Shown here: piece by piece, positions 7,304 through 14,617 of the stretch
Layout of the letters: each line of letters begins with the position of its first letter
Position numbering within the stretch: the first letter of the stretch is position 1
Source: JBFMAP01 sp964632135
GTDB lineage: Archaea > Micrarchaeota > Micrarchaeia > Burarchaeales > JBFMAP01
Length of the DNA stretch: 28,886 nucleotides
Direction of reading: 5' to 3'
Assembly (NCBI GenBank): GCA_964632135.1
Contig: CAZWEI010000008.1
Location: 1 to 28,886 of the forward strand
Notes under the pieces: model-generated
Seen by the model: only the letters and a program-made list of their open reading frames with translations
Database searches by the model: none
Told to the model about the DNA's origin: nothing
Program-made: the position numbers and the translations under genes

Positions 7304-7936
7304 ATGCCATCATGCACTCCAAAGCCGCTCGCATCGAAGCTCACAAAAGCAGATATTCTGCAACTTGAGCTTTTTCCTGGTTTTCAAAAACAAAAAGAAT
7401 TCCACGAAATAAACATCAACGCCTTAAGAGAGGCAATACGCTCAGAGTATCCCGGCGAGCGACTCCAAGCAGTGCAGAAAATCTTGAACTATGGTACCCC
7501 CGAAGCTCTGGAGCTTTTAACTTTAGGACTTCGAAGAGAAGAAGTTCCTTTAGTGGATATGGAAATCCTCAGCGCGATGAGGCGAGACGACGTGTGGAAA
7601 AAAGCCACGCCCGAGGATATGTTCAGAGCGCTCCCGAGAATAGTCAAAAAACTTGAGAGCGAGAACAAAAATTTGCGTGACGAGGCATTGCAGACTCTGG
7701 CGACTTTCCTACCCGTGCTGGCCATAGAGTTTAGAGAACTGAAAGACGAGAGGCTGGCGACCATACAAGAAATAATCGACATGCGGAAAGAATTCTCGCA
7801 GGATTTGGAAACGTTGGAAAAAACGGCCTTCAAGGTAATATCGCAACTGCAAAAGGACAAGCCCGGCTTTTTAGCAAAAGTATTGGCTAAACTTTTCAGA
7901 AGCATCGGGGCTATACCGCCCGAGTTTGAGTCGTGA
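7304..7936 (+). CDS. Helical-repeat (HEAT-like) protein, paralog B
   Basis: 210-residue helical protein of unknown function, paralogous to the 4824 gene over residues 40-143 (see that entry for shared landmarks). The N-terminal 35 residues and C-terminal 65 residues differ from paralog A. The C-terminal part carries a charged helix (SQDLETLEKTAFKVISQLQKD) and a basic amphipathic one (FLAKVLAKLFRSIG). ATG 7304 follows CGAGGTGATTTGAG. It sits between pop5 and psmA, genes that are normally adjacent or near in archaea, and has its own promoter, so it looks like an insertion into the superoperon. Its DNA has few GCGC runs compared with its neighbours. Confidence 0.8.
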   Translation: MPSCTPKPLASKLTKADILQLELFPGFQKQKEFHEININALREAIRSEYPGERLQAVQKILNYGTPEALELLTLGLRREEVPLVDMEILSAMRRDDVWKKATPEDMFRALPRIVKKLESENKNLRDEALQTLATFLPVLAIEFRELKDERLATIQEIIDMRKEFSQDLETLEKTAFKVISQLQKDKPGFLAKVLAKLFRSIGAIPPEFES

Positions 7937-7973
7937 GCCGGAGCCCTCGCGCGACCGCGTGCTTCGACTAAAT

Positions 7974-7986
7974 CTTTATAAATTTA
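7974..7986 (+). promoter_or_regulatory. TATA box of the proteasome/exosome operon
   Basis: CTTTATAAATTTA resembles the boxes of the two helical-repeat genes. A start near 8010 would give an unusually long leader of about 125 nt before psmA. Confidence 0.6.
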
Positions 7987-8021
7987 CTCGTTCAAACAAA
8001 TTACGTAGCGAGAGAAACGAG

Positions 8022-8058
8022 AGGAACTGTTTGTTGTGTTCCTGTTGGCCCTTCGGCC
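8022..8058 (+). other. Predicted hairpins in the psmA leader
   Basis: AGGAAC (8022-8027) pairs with GTTCCT (8038-8043) over a 10-nt loop. Just after it GGCC (8047-8050) pairs with GGCC (8055-8058) over CTTC. Both fall in the presumed 5' leader of the operon. They may be a regulatory structure or incidental; I recognise no known riboswitch. Confidence 0.35.
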
Positions 8059-8074
8059 GTTGGATGTTCATTGT

Positions 8075-8100
8075 TGAGTCTAAAAAATGAGTCTAAAAAA
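8075..8100 (+). repeat. Tandem 13-bp repeat in the psmA leader
   Basis: TGAGTCTAAAAAA occurs twice in perfect tandem (8075-8087 and 8088-8100), about 40 bp before the psmA start and just after the hairpins. Confidence 0.9.
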
Positions 8101-8136
8101 TAAACGAAAAACAAAAGAAAACAAAAGAGGTGTTTT

Positions 8137-8853
8137 ATGTACCCTGTTTCTCCGCAGGCATATGACCGAGCGATTACGGTTTTCAGCCCTGATGGAAGGC
8201 TGTTCCAGGTAGAGTACGCCAAGGAGGCGGTGCGAAGGGGCGCGACCGCCGTTGGAGTAGTGTGCGCGAACGGAGTCGTTCTCGCCGCGTACAAGAACAT
8301 AGCTTCGGAACTGCTCATATCCGAGTCCATGAGGAAAATATTCAAAATCGACGACCACATGGCTGCGACCGCATCCGGCCTGGTCGCGGATGCGAGGAGG
8401 CTCGTCGACATCGCGCGCCTCGAGGCGCAGAGGCACAGGATGACCTACAACGAGCCGATGGGCGTTGACGCCATCGCGCGCCATCTCTGCGACCTCATGC
8501 AGATATACACGCAGTATGGAGGGATTCGTCCGTTCGGGGTTTCACTTCTCATCGCTGGAATTGACACAGAGCCTCGCCTCTACGAGGCAGAGCCGAGCGG
8601 CGCGCTCACGGGCTACAAGGCTGACGCCATCGGCGCTGGAAAGAAGGAGGCAGAGGAGTTCTTCGAAAAGGAGTACAAGAACGGGATGGGCATGGACGAG
8701 GGGGTCGGACTCGCCCTGCGCGCGCTGAGGAAGACCATCGAGTCAAAGCCCAAACCAGAATCGCTTGATGTTTCTACGATAACTGTGGAGAACAAAAACT
8801 TCGTCACGCTCACGAACGAGGAGGTAGCAAAATATCTGGCAAAAGTTGCGTAG
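8137..8853 (+). CDS. psmA: Proteasome alpha subunit
   Basis: Forms the outer heptameric rings of the 20S proteasome, which gate entry to the proteolytic chamber built by the beta subunit (not in this window). The 238-residue product is the family's normal length. The N-terminal gate helix YDRAITVFSPDGRLFQVEYA (residues 9-28) is diagnostic. The RGATAVGV strand and the PFGVSLLIAGID and GAGKKEAEEFFEKEY segments follow in order. ATG 8137 stands after GAGGTG. It heads the gene string that runs through SBDS and the exosome, the arrangement known as the archaeal exosome superoperon. Confidence 0.97.
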   Translation: MYPVSPQAYDRAITVFSPDGRLFQVEYAKEAVRRGATAVGVVCANGVVLAAYKNIASELLISESMRKIFKIDDHMAATASGLVADARRLVDIARLEAQRHRMTYNEPMGVDAIARHLCDLMQIYTQYGGIRPFGVSLLIAGIDTEPRLYEAEPSGALTGYKADAIGAGKKEAEEFFEKEYKNGMGMDEGVGLALRALRKTIESKPKPESLDVSTITVENKNFVTLTNEEVAKYLAKVA

Positions 8854-8880
8854 GCCGAGTTCTCGTGTTATGGTAAGATT

Positions 8881-9576
8881 ATGGTAAGCCTGGATAATGC
8901 GATAATCGCGCATCTGGATTCCCACGGCGAGAGGTTCGAGATTATGGTCGATCCCGACCTCGCGTACATGTACAAGACAGGGAAGAAGAGCGACCTTCTC
9001 AACATACTCGCGGTCGAGGAGGTCTTCAAGAACGCGCGGAAAGGCGAGCGCCACACCGCAGAAGCGGTGAAGAAGGCGTTCGGCACGAACGACATCATGC
9101 AGATCACGGATGTGATACTCAAAAAGGGGGAAATCCAGCTCACGACCGAGCAGAGAAAAAAGATGCTGGAGGAGAAAACAAAGAAAATCATCGCGATTCT
9201 TGCGCGCGAGACCATCGACCCCAGGACAGGCGCACCGCATCCGCCCCAGCGAATCGAGAAGGCGCTCGAGGAGGCTAAGGTGCACATTGACGCTGGGAAG
9301 GACGCGGAGGCGCAGATTGAAGAGGTGCTCAAGGCGCTCAGGCTCGTGCTTCCTCTGAAATTCGAGAAGGCGCGCATCGCCGTGAGAATTCCCGCGGAGT
9401 TCGCGCCCAAATCATACGGGACCCTGAAGGAGTTCAACATGCAAAAGGAGGAATGGCAGAAGAACGGGGATTTGATTGTGCTCGTGGAGATGCCTGCCGG
9501 CTTGCAGGCTGAATTTTACGACAGGATAAATAAATTGACAGGAGGGAAGGCTGAGACGAAACTGCTGAAACAATAG
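8881..9576 (+). CDS. sbds: Ribosome maturation protein SBDS
   Basis: Homolog of the Shwachman-Bodian-Diamond protein (yeast Sdo1), involved in late 60S/50S subunit maturation. The 231 residues cover the three family domains: an N-terminal FYSH-like domain (1-85, with FEIMVDPDLAYMYKTGK), a central helical bundle (about 90-160, with the ETIDPRTGAPHPPQRIEKALEEAKVHID block) and a C-terminal ferredoxin-like domain (165-225). TTATGGTAAG occurs twice just before and across the start (8868-8877 and 8879-8888); the first ATG runs into a stop within six codons, so ATG 8881 is the start. A 21-bp duplication overlaps its stop codon. Confidence 0.95.
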   Translation: MVSLDNAIIAHLDSHGERFEIMVDPDLAYMYKTGKKSDLLNILAVEEVFKNARKGERHTAEAVKKAFGTNDIMQITDVILKKGEIQLTTEQRKKMLEEKTKKIIAILARETIDPRTGAPHPPQRIEKALEEAKVHIDAGKDAEAQIEEVLKALRLVLPLKFEKARIAVRIPAEFAPKSYGTLKEFNMQKEEWQKNGDLIVLVEMPAGLQAEFYDRINKLTGGKAETKLLKQ

Positions 9577-9599
9577 ATGAAACTGCTGAAACAACGAGT
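9558..9599 (+). repeat. 21-bp tandem duplication at the SBDS/rrp4 junction
   Basis: GAAACTGCTGAAACAA occurs at 9558-9573 and again at 9579-9594, a unit of 21 bp (seven codons). The first copy ends the SBDS reading frame before the TAG; the second lies in the 29-bp gap before rrp4. Confidence 0.85.
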
Positions 9600-9605
9600 G
9601 ATTTT

Positions 9606-10238
9606 ATGGCGGATGCAAACTCAACGAGGATTGTGGTTCCTGGCGAGGTCCTTTTCGAGGCGCCGCGCACAATTGCATATGCGTACGTTCAGGATGGGAA
9701 AACATACTCGAGCGTGGTCGGGCTTTTCAGCGACAAGGAGGGAAGGCTCATCCCGCTGCAGGGCGCTTACACGCCGCTCGGAGAAGATGTCGTGATAGGC
9801 GTGGTGAAGGAAGTGAAGTTCTCGGGATACGTGGTGGAGATAAAATCCCCGTATCTAGGCTTTCTTTCTGGGAAGGAGACGCGCGACGAGTTCCAGATGG
9901 GGGACATCCTCATCGCGAGGGTGAAGGGCGCTGACGAGGTCAGGAACGTGGACCTGACAGAGGCGAAGAGGCTTCGCGACGGCGAGATAATTGAAGTTGC
10001 ATCAGTGAAAGTTCCGCGCGTAATCGGAAAGAAAAATTCGATGCTCAACATGCTCCGCGACGCCACGAGGAGCGAGATACTCGTCGGAAACAACGGAAGG
10101 ATATGGATTAAGGGCGGGAACTCGAGCCTTGCCGCGCGCGCAATTCTCAAGATTGAGAACGAGGCGCACACCACAGGGCTCACGGACGCGATTCATGATT
10201 TTCTGGAAAATGAGTTGAAAAATTCCAATAGCAGGTGA
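9606..10238 (+). CDS. rrp4: Exosome RNA-binding subunit Rrp4
   Basis: RNA-binding cap subunit of the archaeal exosome, sitting on the Rrp41/Rrp42 ring and guiding RNA into it. The 210-residue protein has the expected three parts: an N-terminal beta domain (about 1-60, RIVVPGEVL), an S1 domain (about 62-140, with GEDVVIGVVKEVKFSGYVVEI and the MGDILIARV strand), and a C-terminal KH domain (about 145-205, with GNNGRIWIKGG). ATG 9606 is preceded only weakly by a ribosome binding site. Its stop codon overlaps the AGGTGAT site used by rrp41, so the two are tightly coupled. Confidence 0.95.
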   Translation: MADANSTRIVVPGEVLFEAPRTIAYAYVQDGKTYSSVVGLFSDKEGRLIPLQGAYTPLGEDVVIGVVKEVKFSGYVVEIKSPYLGFLSGKETRDEFQMGDILIARVKGADEVRNVDLTEAKRLRDGEIIEVASVKVPRVIGKKNSMLNMLRDATRSEILVGNNGRIWIKGGNSSLAARAILKIENEAHTTGLTDAIHDFLENELKNSNSR

Positions 10239-10242
10239 TTAT

Positions 10243-11040
10243 TTGGGAGGTTCTGAAAAACCGGTTTTAATCAGAGAGGATGGAAAGAGGATGGACGGAA
10301 GGGAGCTGAACGCGCTCCGCCCGATAAAGATTGAGGCAGGCGTGCTGAACAAGGCGGTCGGCTCAGCGTACATCGAGTGGGGCGAGAACAAGGTTCTTGC
10401 GGCTGTCTACGGGCCGAAGGAGTGCATTCCAAAGCACGAGACAGACCCGTACCGCGCTGTGCTGCACTGCAGGTACAGGATGGCGCCGTTCTCATCGCTC
10501 GAGGAGCACGGGAGGTCGGGGCCGTCGCGAAGGTCAACGGAGTTATCGAAAGTTATTCGCGAGGTTTTCGAGAATGTTGTGCTCACCGAGCAGTTTCCGA
10601 AAACCGCAATAGACATTTTTATTGAGGTTCTTCAGGCAGACGGGGGGACGAGGTGTGCGGGCATCGCGGCTGCTGCGGTCGCGCTCGCGAACGCCGGAAT
10701 ACCGATGAAGGATTTGGTGTGCGCGGTCGCCGTTGGGAAAATCGACGGAAAAATCGCGCTTGATTTCTCGCGCGACGAGGACAACTACGGGCAGTCCGAC
10801 ATACCTGTCGCGCTCGCGCCCCGCAACGGGGACATTTTGTTGTTCCAGATGGACGGGATGCTCACGCGCGACGAGGTGAGGCAGGCGCTCGAGATGGCGC
10901 GCGAGGGCTCGAAATACGTCCACGGTCTTCAGGCAGACGCGCTCAGGAAAGTTTACGAGAGCAAAAAGGAAGAGGGCGAAAATTCGAACGGCGCGAACAA
11001 CGCCGGCGCAGTTGGTGCGGCCGGCACAGGGGTTGGATAA
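10243..11040 (+). CDS. rrp41: Exosome catalytic subunit Rrp41
   Basis: Phosphorolytic 3'-5' exoribonuclease subunit (RNase PH fold) of the exosome hexamer. Key features in the 265 residues are KRMDGRELNALRPI near 15-28, the RR pair near 96-97 in the phosphate-binding region, and DFSRDEDNYGQSDIPVA at 174-190, whose aspartates at 180 and 186 match the catalytic site. Family members are typically about 245 residues; the extra length is a low-complexity Asn/Gly/Ala tail (about 248-265). The start is TTG 10243, placed 4-5 nt after GGTGAT, and no ATG fits the family start better. Confidence 0.96.
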   Translation: MGGSEKPVLIREDGKRMDGRELNALRPIKIEAGVLNKAVGSAYIEWGENKVLAAVYGPKECIPKHETDPYRAVLHCRYRMAPFSSLEEHGRSGPSRRSTELSKVIREVFENVVLTEQFPKTAIDIFIEVLQADGGTRCAGIAAAAVALANAGIPMKDLVCAVAVGKIDGKIALDFSRDEDNYGQSDIPVALAPRNGDILLFQMDGMLTRDEVRQALEMAREGSKYVHGLQADALRKVYESKKEEGENSNGANNAGAVGAAGTGVG

Positions 11041-11041
11041 C

Positions 11042-11812
11042 ATGGAAATTCTCGACGAGGTAAAAAAGGATTACGTTCAGGATTTGATACGAAAGGGCAA
11101 GCGGCCAGGAGAACGAGGGTTCGAGGAGTACAGGAAAATAACCCTCGAGCCGAACGTGCTCACCTCGGCAGAGGGCTCTGCGAAAGTCAGAATAGGGGAC
11201 ACGCAGGTTCTCGTGGGTGTTAAGTTTGGAGTCGGCATGCCTTTTGCAGACAGGCCTAAGGAAGGGGTTCTCTCAACCAACGCGGAACTGCTCCCGCTCG
11301 CGTCGCCCACGTTCGAGTCAGGCCCTCCTGACGAGAGGTCGATCGAGCTTGCGCGCGTCGTCGACAGGGGGATAAGGAGCGCGGAAGTCGTTGATTTGGA
11401 GTCGTTCTTCATAGAGGAGGGGAAGGTCTGGTCGCTTTTCATAGACCTCTACGTTCTCGATTACGATGGAAATTTGATTGACGCAGCTGCTCTCGCCGCG
11501 ATGTCGGCGCTCCTGAACGCGAGATGGCCGAAGTACGAGGACGGGCAGATAATACGCACGGAGTCGCAGGGAAAACTGAAAATCGAGAAAAAAGTGGTCG
11601 CGTGCACGTTCGCGAAAATCAACGGCAGCATAGTTCTTGACCCGTGCTTTGACGAGGAGGTCGCGATGAGCGCGAGGCTCTCGTTGGCGACGACAGGCGA
11701 GCACATCTGCGCTGCGCAGAAGGCAGGAAGCGGCTCGTTCGCGCAGGAGGAGATACTGAAGCTCGCTGACCTCGCGTTCGCGAAGGGCAACGAGCTGCGC
11801 GCGCTGTTGTAA
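11042..11812 (+). CDS. rrp42: Exosome non-catalytic subunit Rrp42
   Basis: RNase PH-fold partner that alternates with Rrp41 in the exosome ring and contributes RNA binding rather than catalysis. The 256 residues begin MEILDEVKKDYVQDLIRKGKRPGERGF, typical of the family, followed by ELLPLASPTFESGPPDERSIELARVVDRGIR and the VWSLFIDLYVLDYDGNLIDAAALA block. The position equivalent to the catalytic aspartates of Rrp41 reads DPCFDEEVAMSARLSLA, as expected for an inactive subunit. ATG 11042 overlaps no coding sequence and stands 1 bp after the Rrp41 stop. Confidence 0.96.
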   Translation: MEILDEVKKDYVQDLIRKGKRPGERGFEEYRKITLEPNVLTSAEGSAKVRIGDTQVLVGVKFGVGMPFADRPKEGVLSTNAELLPLASPTFESGPPDERSIELARVVDRGIRSAEVVDLESFFIEEGKVWSLFIDLYVLDYDGNLIDAAALAAMSALLNARWPKYEDGQIIRTESQGKLKIEKKVVACTFAKINGSIVLDPCFDEEVAMSARLSLATTGEHICAAQKAGSGSFAQEEILKLADLAFAKGNELRALL

Positions 11813-11854
11813 CAATTATAAACTGTTGCAGAACTTATTGTTGGTTGTGATCGC

Positions 11855-12103
11855 ATGGCAAAGGAAAGCGTGAGATACGGGGCTGAGATAAGGAAAATGG
11901 CGCGCGCAGTGGACAAGCAGAAGCGCACGAGATACCCCTGCCCGAAATGCGGCAAGAAAAGCGTGAAGAGAAAGGGGAACTCGCTCTGGGAGTGCCTCTC
12001 GTGCGGTGGCGTTTTCGCAGGCGGCGCGTACTCGCTTTCGACAGGAATCGGCGAGACCGCGGGCAGAATCATCGCTGATGCGCGCGCGGGCAGGAAAAAA
12101 TAA
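11855..12103 (+). CDS. rpl37ae: 50S ribosomal protein L37Ae
   Basis: Small zinc-binding ribosomal protein (82 residues). The zinc ribbon is CPKC near 29-32 and CLSC near 48-51; flanking sequence (VRYGAEIRKMARAVDKQKRTRYPCP, GGVFAGGAYSLST) fits the family. It is in its standard place between rrp42 and rpoP. A possible AATTATAAAC box at 11814-11823 would put an internal start only a few bases before the ATG, so L37Ae could also be made from a near-leaderless transcript. Confidence 0.95.
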   Translation: MAKESVRYGAEIRKMARAVDKQKRTRYPCPKCGKKSVKRKGNSLWECLSCGGVFAGGAYSLSTGIGETAGRIIADARAGRKK

Positions 12104-12124
12104 TCGTGAATGTTGGTGGTGCTT

Positions 12125-12262
12125 GTGTACAGATGCTGGAACCCGAAGTGCAGGAAGAGCATAAAGCAACTTGATGAGACTTTCGTGAGATGTCCCTACT
12201 GCGGGTGCCGCGTGCTTTTCAAGGAGCGCCAGCCGATTGCGCGCGACGTGAAGGCGGAATAA
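12125..12262 (+). CDS. rpoP: RNA polymerase subunit P
   Basis: 45-residue zinc-binding subunit of archaeal RNA polymerase, equivalent to eukaryotic Rpb12. The product begins YRCWNPKC and continues to RCPYCGCRVLFKERQP, giving CX4C and CX2C ligands and the conserved CG-x-RVLFK-x-R-x2-P end. GTG 12125 is preferred because GGTGGTG lies 3 nt upstream and family members start near the YRC motif; an in-frame ATG at 12110 would add five residues. It follows L37Ae directly, as in other archaea. Confidence 0.93.
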   Translation: MYRCWNPKCRKSIKQLDETFVRCPYCGCRVLFKERQPIARDVKAE

Positions 12263-12298
12263 CCCCCCACTCGCGCAAACGACACCCCGGCGGATTCT

Positions 12299-12763
12299 AT
12301 GTTTTACATAACAACGAGCAGGAAACCCTCATTGACCACGAAGCGCCTGTGCAGGGCGCTCGCCGCCCTTCTCCCGCGCGGGTTTTACGAGAACAGGGGG
12401 AAGAAAGGCATCGACGATATTTTCGAGCGCGCGAAGTCGCTCGGTAAGAGGCGCGCGCTCCTCCTTTACGAGCAGAACGGGAATCCCGCCTCAATCTCGT
12501 TCATGAGAATAAACGACTCCTGGAAATGGCTCGAGCCGGAGATAAAAATTTCAGGGGTGCGGATGAGTACTGCGAAAATCCGCGAGCAAAGCGCAGGCGC
12601 GAGGATTTCAGGAGAGAAAGCAAAGACGCTCGCGCGCCTTTTCGATTTCGACGACGCGGAATGCGGCGAATGCGACGAGGACGAGATAACCGAGATAAAA
12701 GTAGGCGCGAAAGAGATAAGTTTCTCGCGGAATAAAAAAATCATGATTGTGCTGAAAACCTAA
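12299..12763 (+). CDS. Brix domain ribosome biogenesis protein
   Basis: Archaeal single-domain Brix/IMP4-like protein, thought to bind rRNA during ribosome assembly. The N-terminus FYITTSRKPSLTTKRLCRALAALLPRGFYENRGKKGIDDI fits the family pattern (I-T-TSRKPS, then a leucine-rich helix). A central strand region (RALLLYEQNGNPASISFMRI) and the C-terminal hydrophobic strands agree with the 150-160 residue archaeal form. The stop overlaps the next start as TAATG. This gene often sits between rpoP and pcc1 in archaea, supporting the call. Confidence 0.85.
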   Translation: MFYITTSRKPSLTTKRLCRALAALLPRGFYENRGKKGIDDIFERAKSLGKRRALLLYEQNGNPASISFMRINDSWKWLEPEIKISGVRMSTAKIREQSAGARISGEKAKTLARLFDFDDAECGECDEDEITEIKVGAKEISFSRNKKIMIVLKT

Positions 12764-13038
12764 TGTGGCGAATGATTCATATGAACGACTCAAAATTTTC
12801 CTGCGTGATAATGGCTAATTTTGATAGCGAGAAAGAAGCGGAGAACGCGCGCCGCTCGCTCGCGCAGGAGGCGAAATTCAAGAAAAGAAGCGTTGCGAGC
12901 ATGGCGCGCGACGGAAGCGCGCTTGCGATAACAATTCACGCGGATGACGTTTCGGCGCTGCGCGCGACGGCGAACTCCTACCTAAGGCTTTTAAAGGTTC
13001 TACTGTCAGTAATAAACGTTTCGAAGACGAAAAAATAG
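12763..13038 (+). CDS. pcc1: KEOPS complex subunit Pcc1
   Basis: Small dimerising subunit of the KEOPS complex, which makes the t6A modification at position 37 of ANN-decoding tRNAs. The product is 91 residues long, with the strand-helix pattern ANFDSEKEAENARRSLAQEAKF and the conserved C-terminal helix SALRATANSYLRLLKVLLSVINV. ATG 12763 overlaps the Brix stop; ATG 12781 is an alternative that would remove six residues. The gene lies between Brix and prefoldin beta, its usual position. Confidence 0.87.
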   Translation: MWRMIHMNDSKFSCVIMANFDSEKEAENARRSLAQEAKFKKRSVASMARDGSALAITIHADDVSALRATANSYLRLLKVLLSVINVSKTKK

Positions 13039-13048
13039 GGGTGAAAAC

Positions 13049-13393
13049 ATGGCTGCTCCGAATATTTCAAAAGAAACCGAACAGCAGATTGCCGAGTTCC
13101 AGAACGCGCAGAGCGCTCTCCAGCTCACGATGGTCCAGAGGCAGCAGGTGCAACTCCAGATGGACGAAATCGACAACGCGCTCGAGGAGATGGCGAAATC
13201 AACAGGCGTCGTTTACAGGGCCGTAGGCACTGTTCTCGTGGAGTCGAAAAAGGACGAAACAATAAAGGAACTCACCGAAAGAAAGGACACGCTCGCCGTG
13301 CGCGTGAACGTTCTCACGAAACAGGAGGAGAAATTGCGGGCGAAGCTCACGGAACTAAGGGCGAAAATAGAGGGAAGCACCGGTGCTGGCTGA
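13049..13393 (+). CDS. pfdB: Prefoldin beta subunit
   Basis: Subunit of the jellyfish-shaped prefoldin chaperone, which hands unfolded proteins to the thermosome. The 114 residues show two long coiled-coil helices (about 7-50 and 68-108, rich in Gln, Glu and Leu) joined by a beta hairpin (VYRAVGTVLVES, 55-66), the standard beta-type layout. ATG 13049 follows GGGGTGAAAAC. Its stop overlaps the next start as TGATG. It closes the conserved superoperon; the genes that follow are less fixed in order. Confidence 0.94.
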   Translation: MAAPNISKETEQQIAEFQNAQSALQLTMVQRQQVQLQMDEIDNALEEMAKSTGVVYRAVGTVLVESKKDETIKELTERKDTLAVRVNVLTKQEEKLRAKLTELRAKIEGSTGAG

Positions 13394-14358
13394 TGCCACG
13401 CGCAACCGAGTTTTTCAGGCGCAACGAGAATGCGCGCGTTCTGATTACGTTCCACTCGCTAGGCGACGTTGACGCCGTGGGGAGCGCTTTCGCGCTCAAA
13501 TCATTTTTCAAGAACGCGCTCGTTTACGCGCCCGACCCCGTGAACGCGCAGGCGAAAAAACTCATGAAATATTTGGGCGCGGAGTTCGACGAGTTCCCGC
13601 AGGACTGCGGCGCGCTCATAATTCTCGACACGAACTCGCGCGGGCTTCTCCCGCAACTCGAAAAACTCTCGAATTTTTCAGATGTTTTGATAATCGACCA
13701 CCACACGGTTCATCCTGACTCGATTCACGCGCGCAACGAGATGATAGACCCCTCATATTCATCAACTGCCGAAATAGTATACGAACTATTGAAGGAATTT
13801 AATTTCGGAATAGACGATAAAACTGCAATCTGCCTGCTCTGCGGTATAATCTCGGATTCAGCGAACTTCCAGAACGCGAACACGAAAACTTTCAAATACG
13901 TGGGCGAGCTTCTTGAAAAAACGAAAACGGATTACAAGGAGGTGCTCGCGCTCACGGAAACCCCGATGAACATTTCAGAGCGCATCGCCATCCTAAAGGC
14001 GTGCCAGCGCGCGCAGCTCACCCGCGTTGGCGATTTTCTCATAGTTACTTCGATGGTGAGCGCGTTCGAGTCAGCAGCCGCCTCATCTTTTCTCACGCTC
14101 GGCGCGGACTTCTCGTTCGTGGGTTATGAAGGGGAAGACGCGCGCATCTCCGCGCGCATGAAGACCGAGCTCGCGAAGACAGGCGTGAACCTCGCGGACA
14201 TAATGTCAAAGGTTGCGGGCATGATTGGAGGAAGCGGCGGCGGCCACCAGTGCGCGGCAGGAGCGAACGGACCGAACATGAATGAAGTTGAGGATGCGCT
14301 CGCCGAGTGCGTGAGGCTCGTGAAGGAAAAGTTGATCGAGTATGACGTCAAAGTTTGA
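13393..14358 (+). CDS. DHH-family phosphoesterase (NrnA/RecJ-like)
   Basis: Manganese-dependent phosphoesterase, possibly acting on short oligonucleotides or cyclic dinucleotides. Motifs in the 321 residues are HSLGDVDAVGS at 21-31 (metal-binding aspartates 25 and 27), LDTN near 79-82, DHH at 102-104, and the DHHA1 glycine-rich loop GGSGGGHQCAAGA near 284-296. The size and two-domain arrangement resemble NrnA or archaeal RecJ-like short proteins, lacking the OB fold of full RecJ. ATG overlaps the prefoldin stop, indicating coupling. Which nucleic acid it cuts cannot be decided from sequence; RecJ-type partners of the archaeal replisome are also possible. Confidence 0.87.
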   Translation: MPRATEFFRRNENARVLITFHSLGDVDAVGSAFALKSFFKNALVYAPDPVNAQAKKLMKYLGAEFDEFPQDCGALIILDTNSRGLLPQLEKLSNFSDVLIIDHHTVHPDSIHARNEMIDPSYSSTAEIVYELLKEFNFGIDDKTAICLLCGIISDSANFQNANTKTFKYVGELLEKTKTDYKEVLALTETPMNISERIAILKACQRAQLTRVGDFLIVTSMVSAFESAAASSFLTLGADFSFVGYEGEDARISARMKTELAKTGVNLADIMSKVAGMIGGSGGGHQCAAGANGPNMNEVEDALAECVRLVKEKLIEYDVKV

Positions 14359-14617
14359 GAAAATGGTCTTGGTCGAGACGTGCAAGATTCCTTTCGGAGA
14401 GACGAGGACTTACAAGCAGATTGCGCGCGCAATCGGAAAGCCGCGCGCGTTCCGCGCAGTGGGGAATGCGTTAAACAAAAACAAACTTCCGCTCGTCATC
14501 CCGTGCCACCGCGTCGTTCGCTCAAATGGCGACGCGGGCGGATACGCTCTCGGAAAGAAAAATAAAAAACTTCTTCTTTCGCTCGAACGCGAGTTGAGTC
14601 AGCTCGCTAGAAGGTAG
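14342..14617 (+). CDS. ogt: O6-alkylguanine-DNA alkyltransferase, catalytic domain only
   Basis: Suicide repair protein that moves an alkyl group from guanine O6 to its own cysteine. The 91-residue protein is just the C-terminal MGMT domain. It has the helix-turn-helix TRTYKQIARAIGKPRAFRAVGNALNKN with the arginine finger (near 38) and the active site PCHR with Cys55. Because the cysteine is kept, it should be a true transferase, unlike alkyltransferase-like ATL proteins, which have Trp or Ala there. The start overlaps the end of the DHH gene by 17 bp, which suggests co-expression. Confidence 0.9.
   Translation: MTSKFEKMVLVETCKIPFGETRTYKQIARAIGKPRAFRAVGNALNKNKLPLVIPCHRVVRSNGDAGGYALGKKNKKLLLSLERELSQLARR

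Noticed and set aside
7937..8136. Possible tRNA or small stable RNA in the longest gap
   Set aside because: Several short stems are present, but there is no acceptor/D/T-arm arrangement or TTCGA-type T loop; leader structure is the simpler reading.
12190..12447. 85-codon ORF across rpoP and the Brix gene
   Set aside because: Out-of-frame shadow; the rpoP frame (12125-12262) and Brix frame explain the same DNA with clear family motifs.
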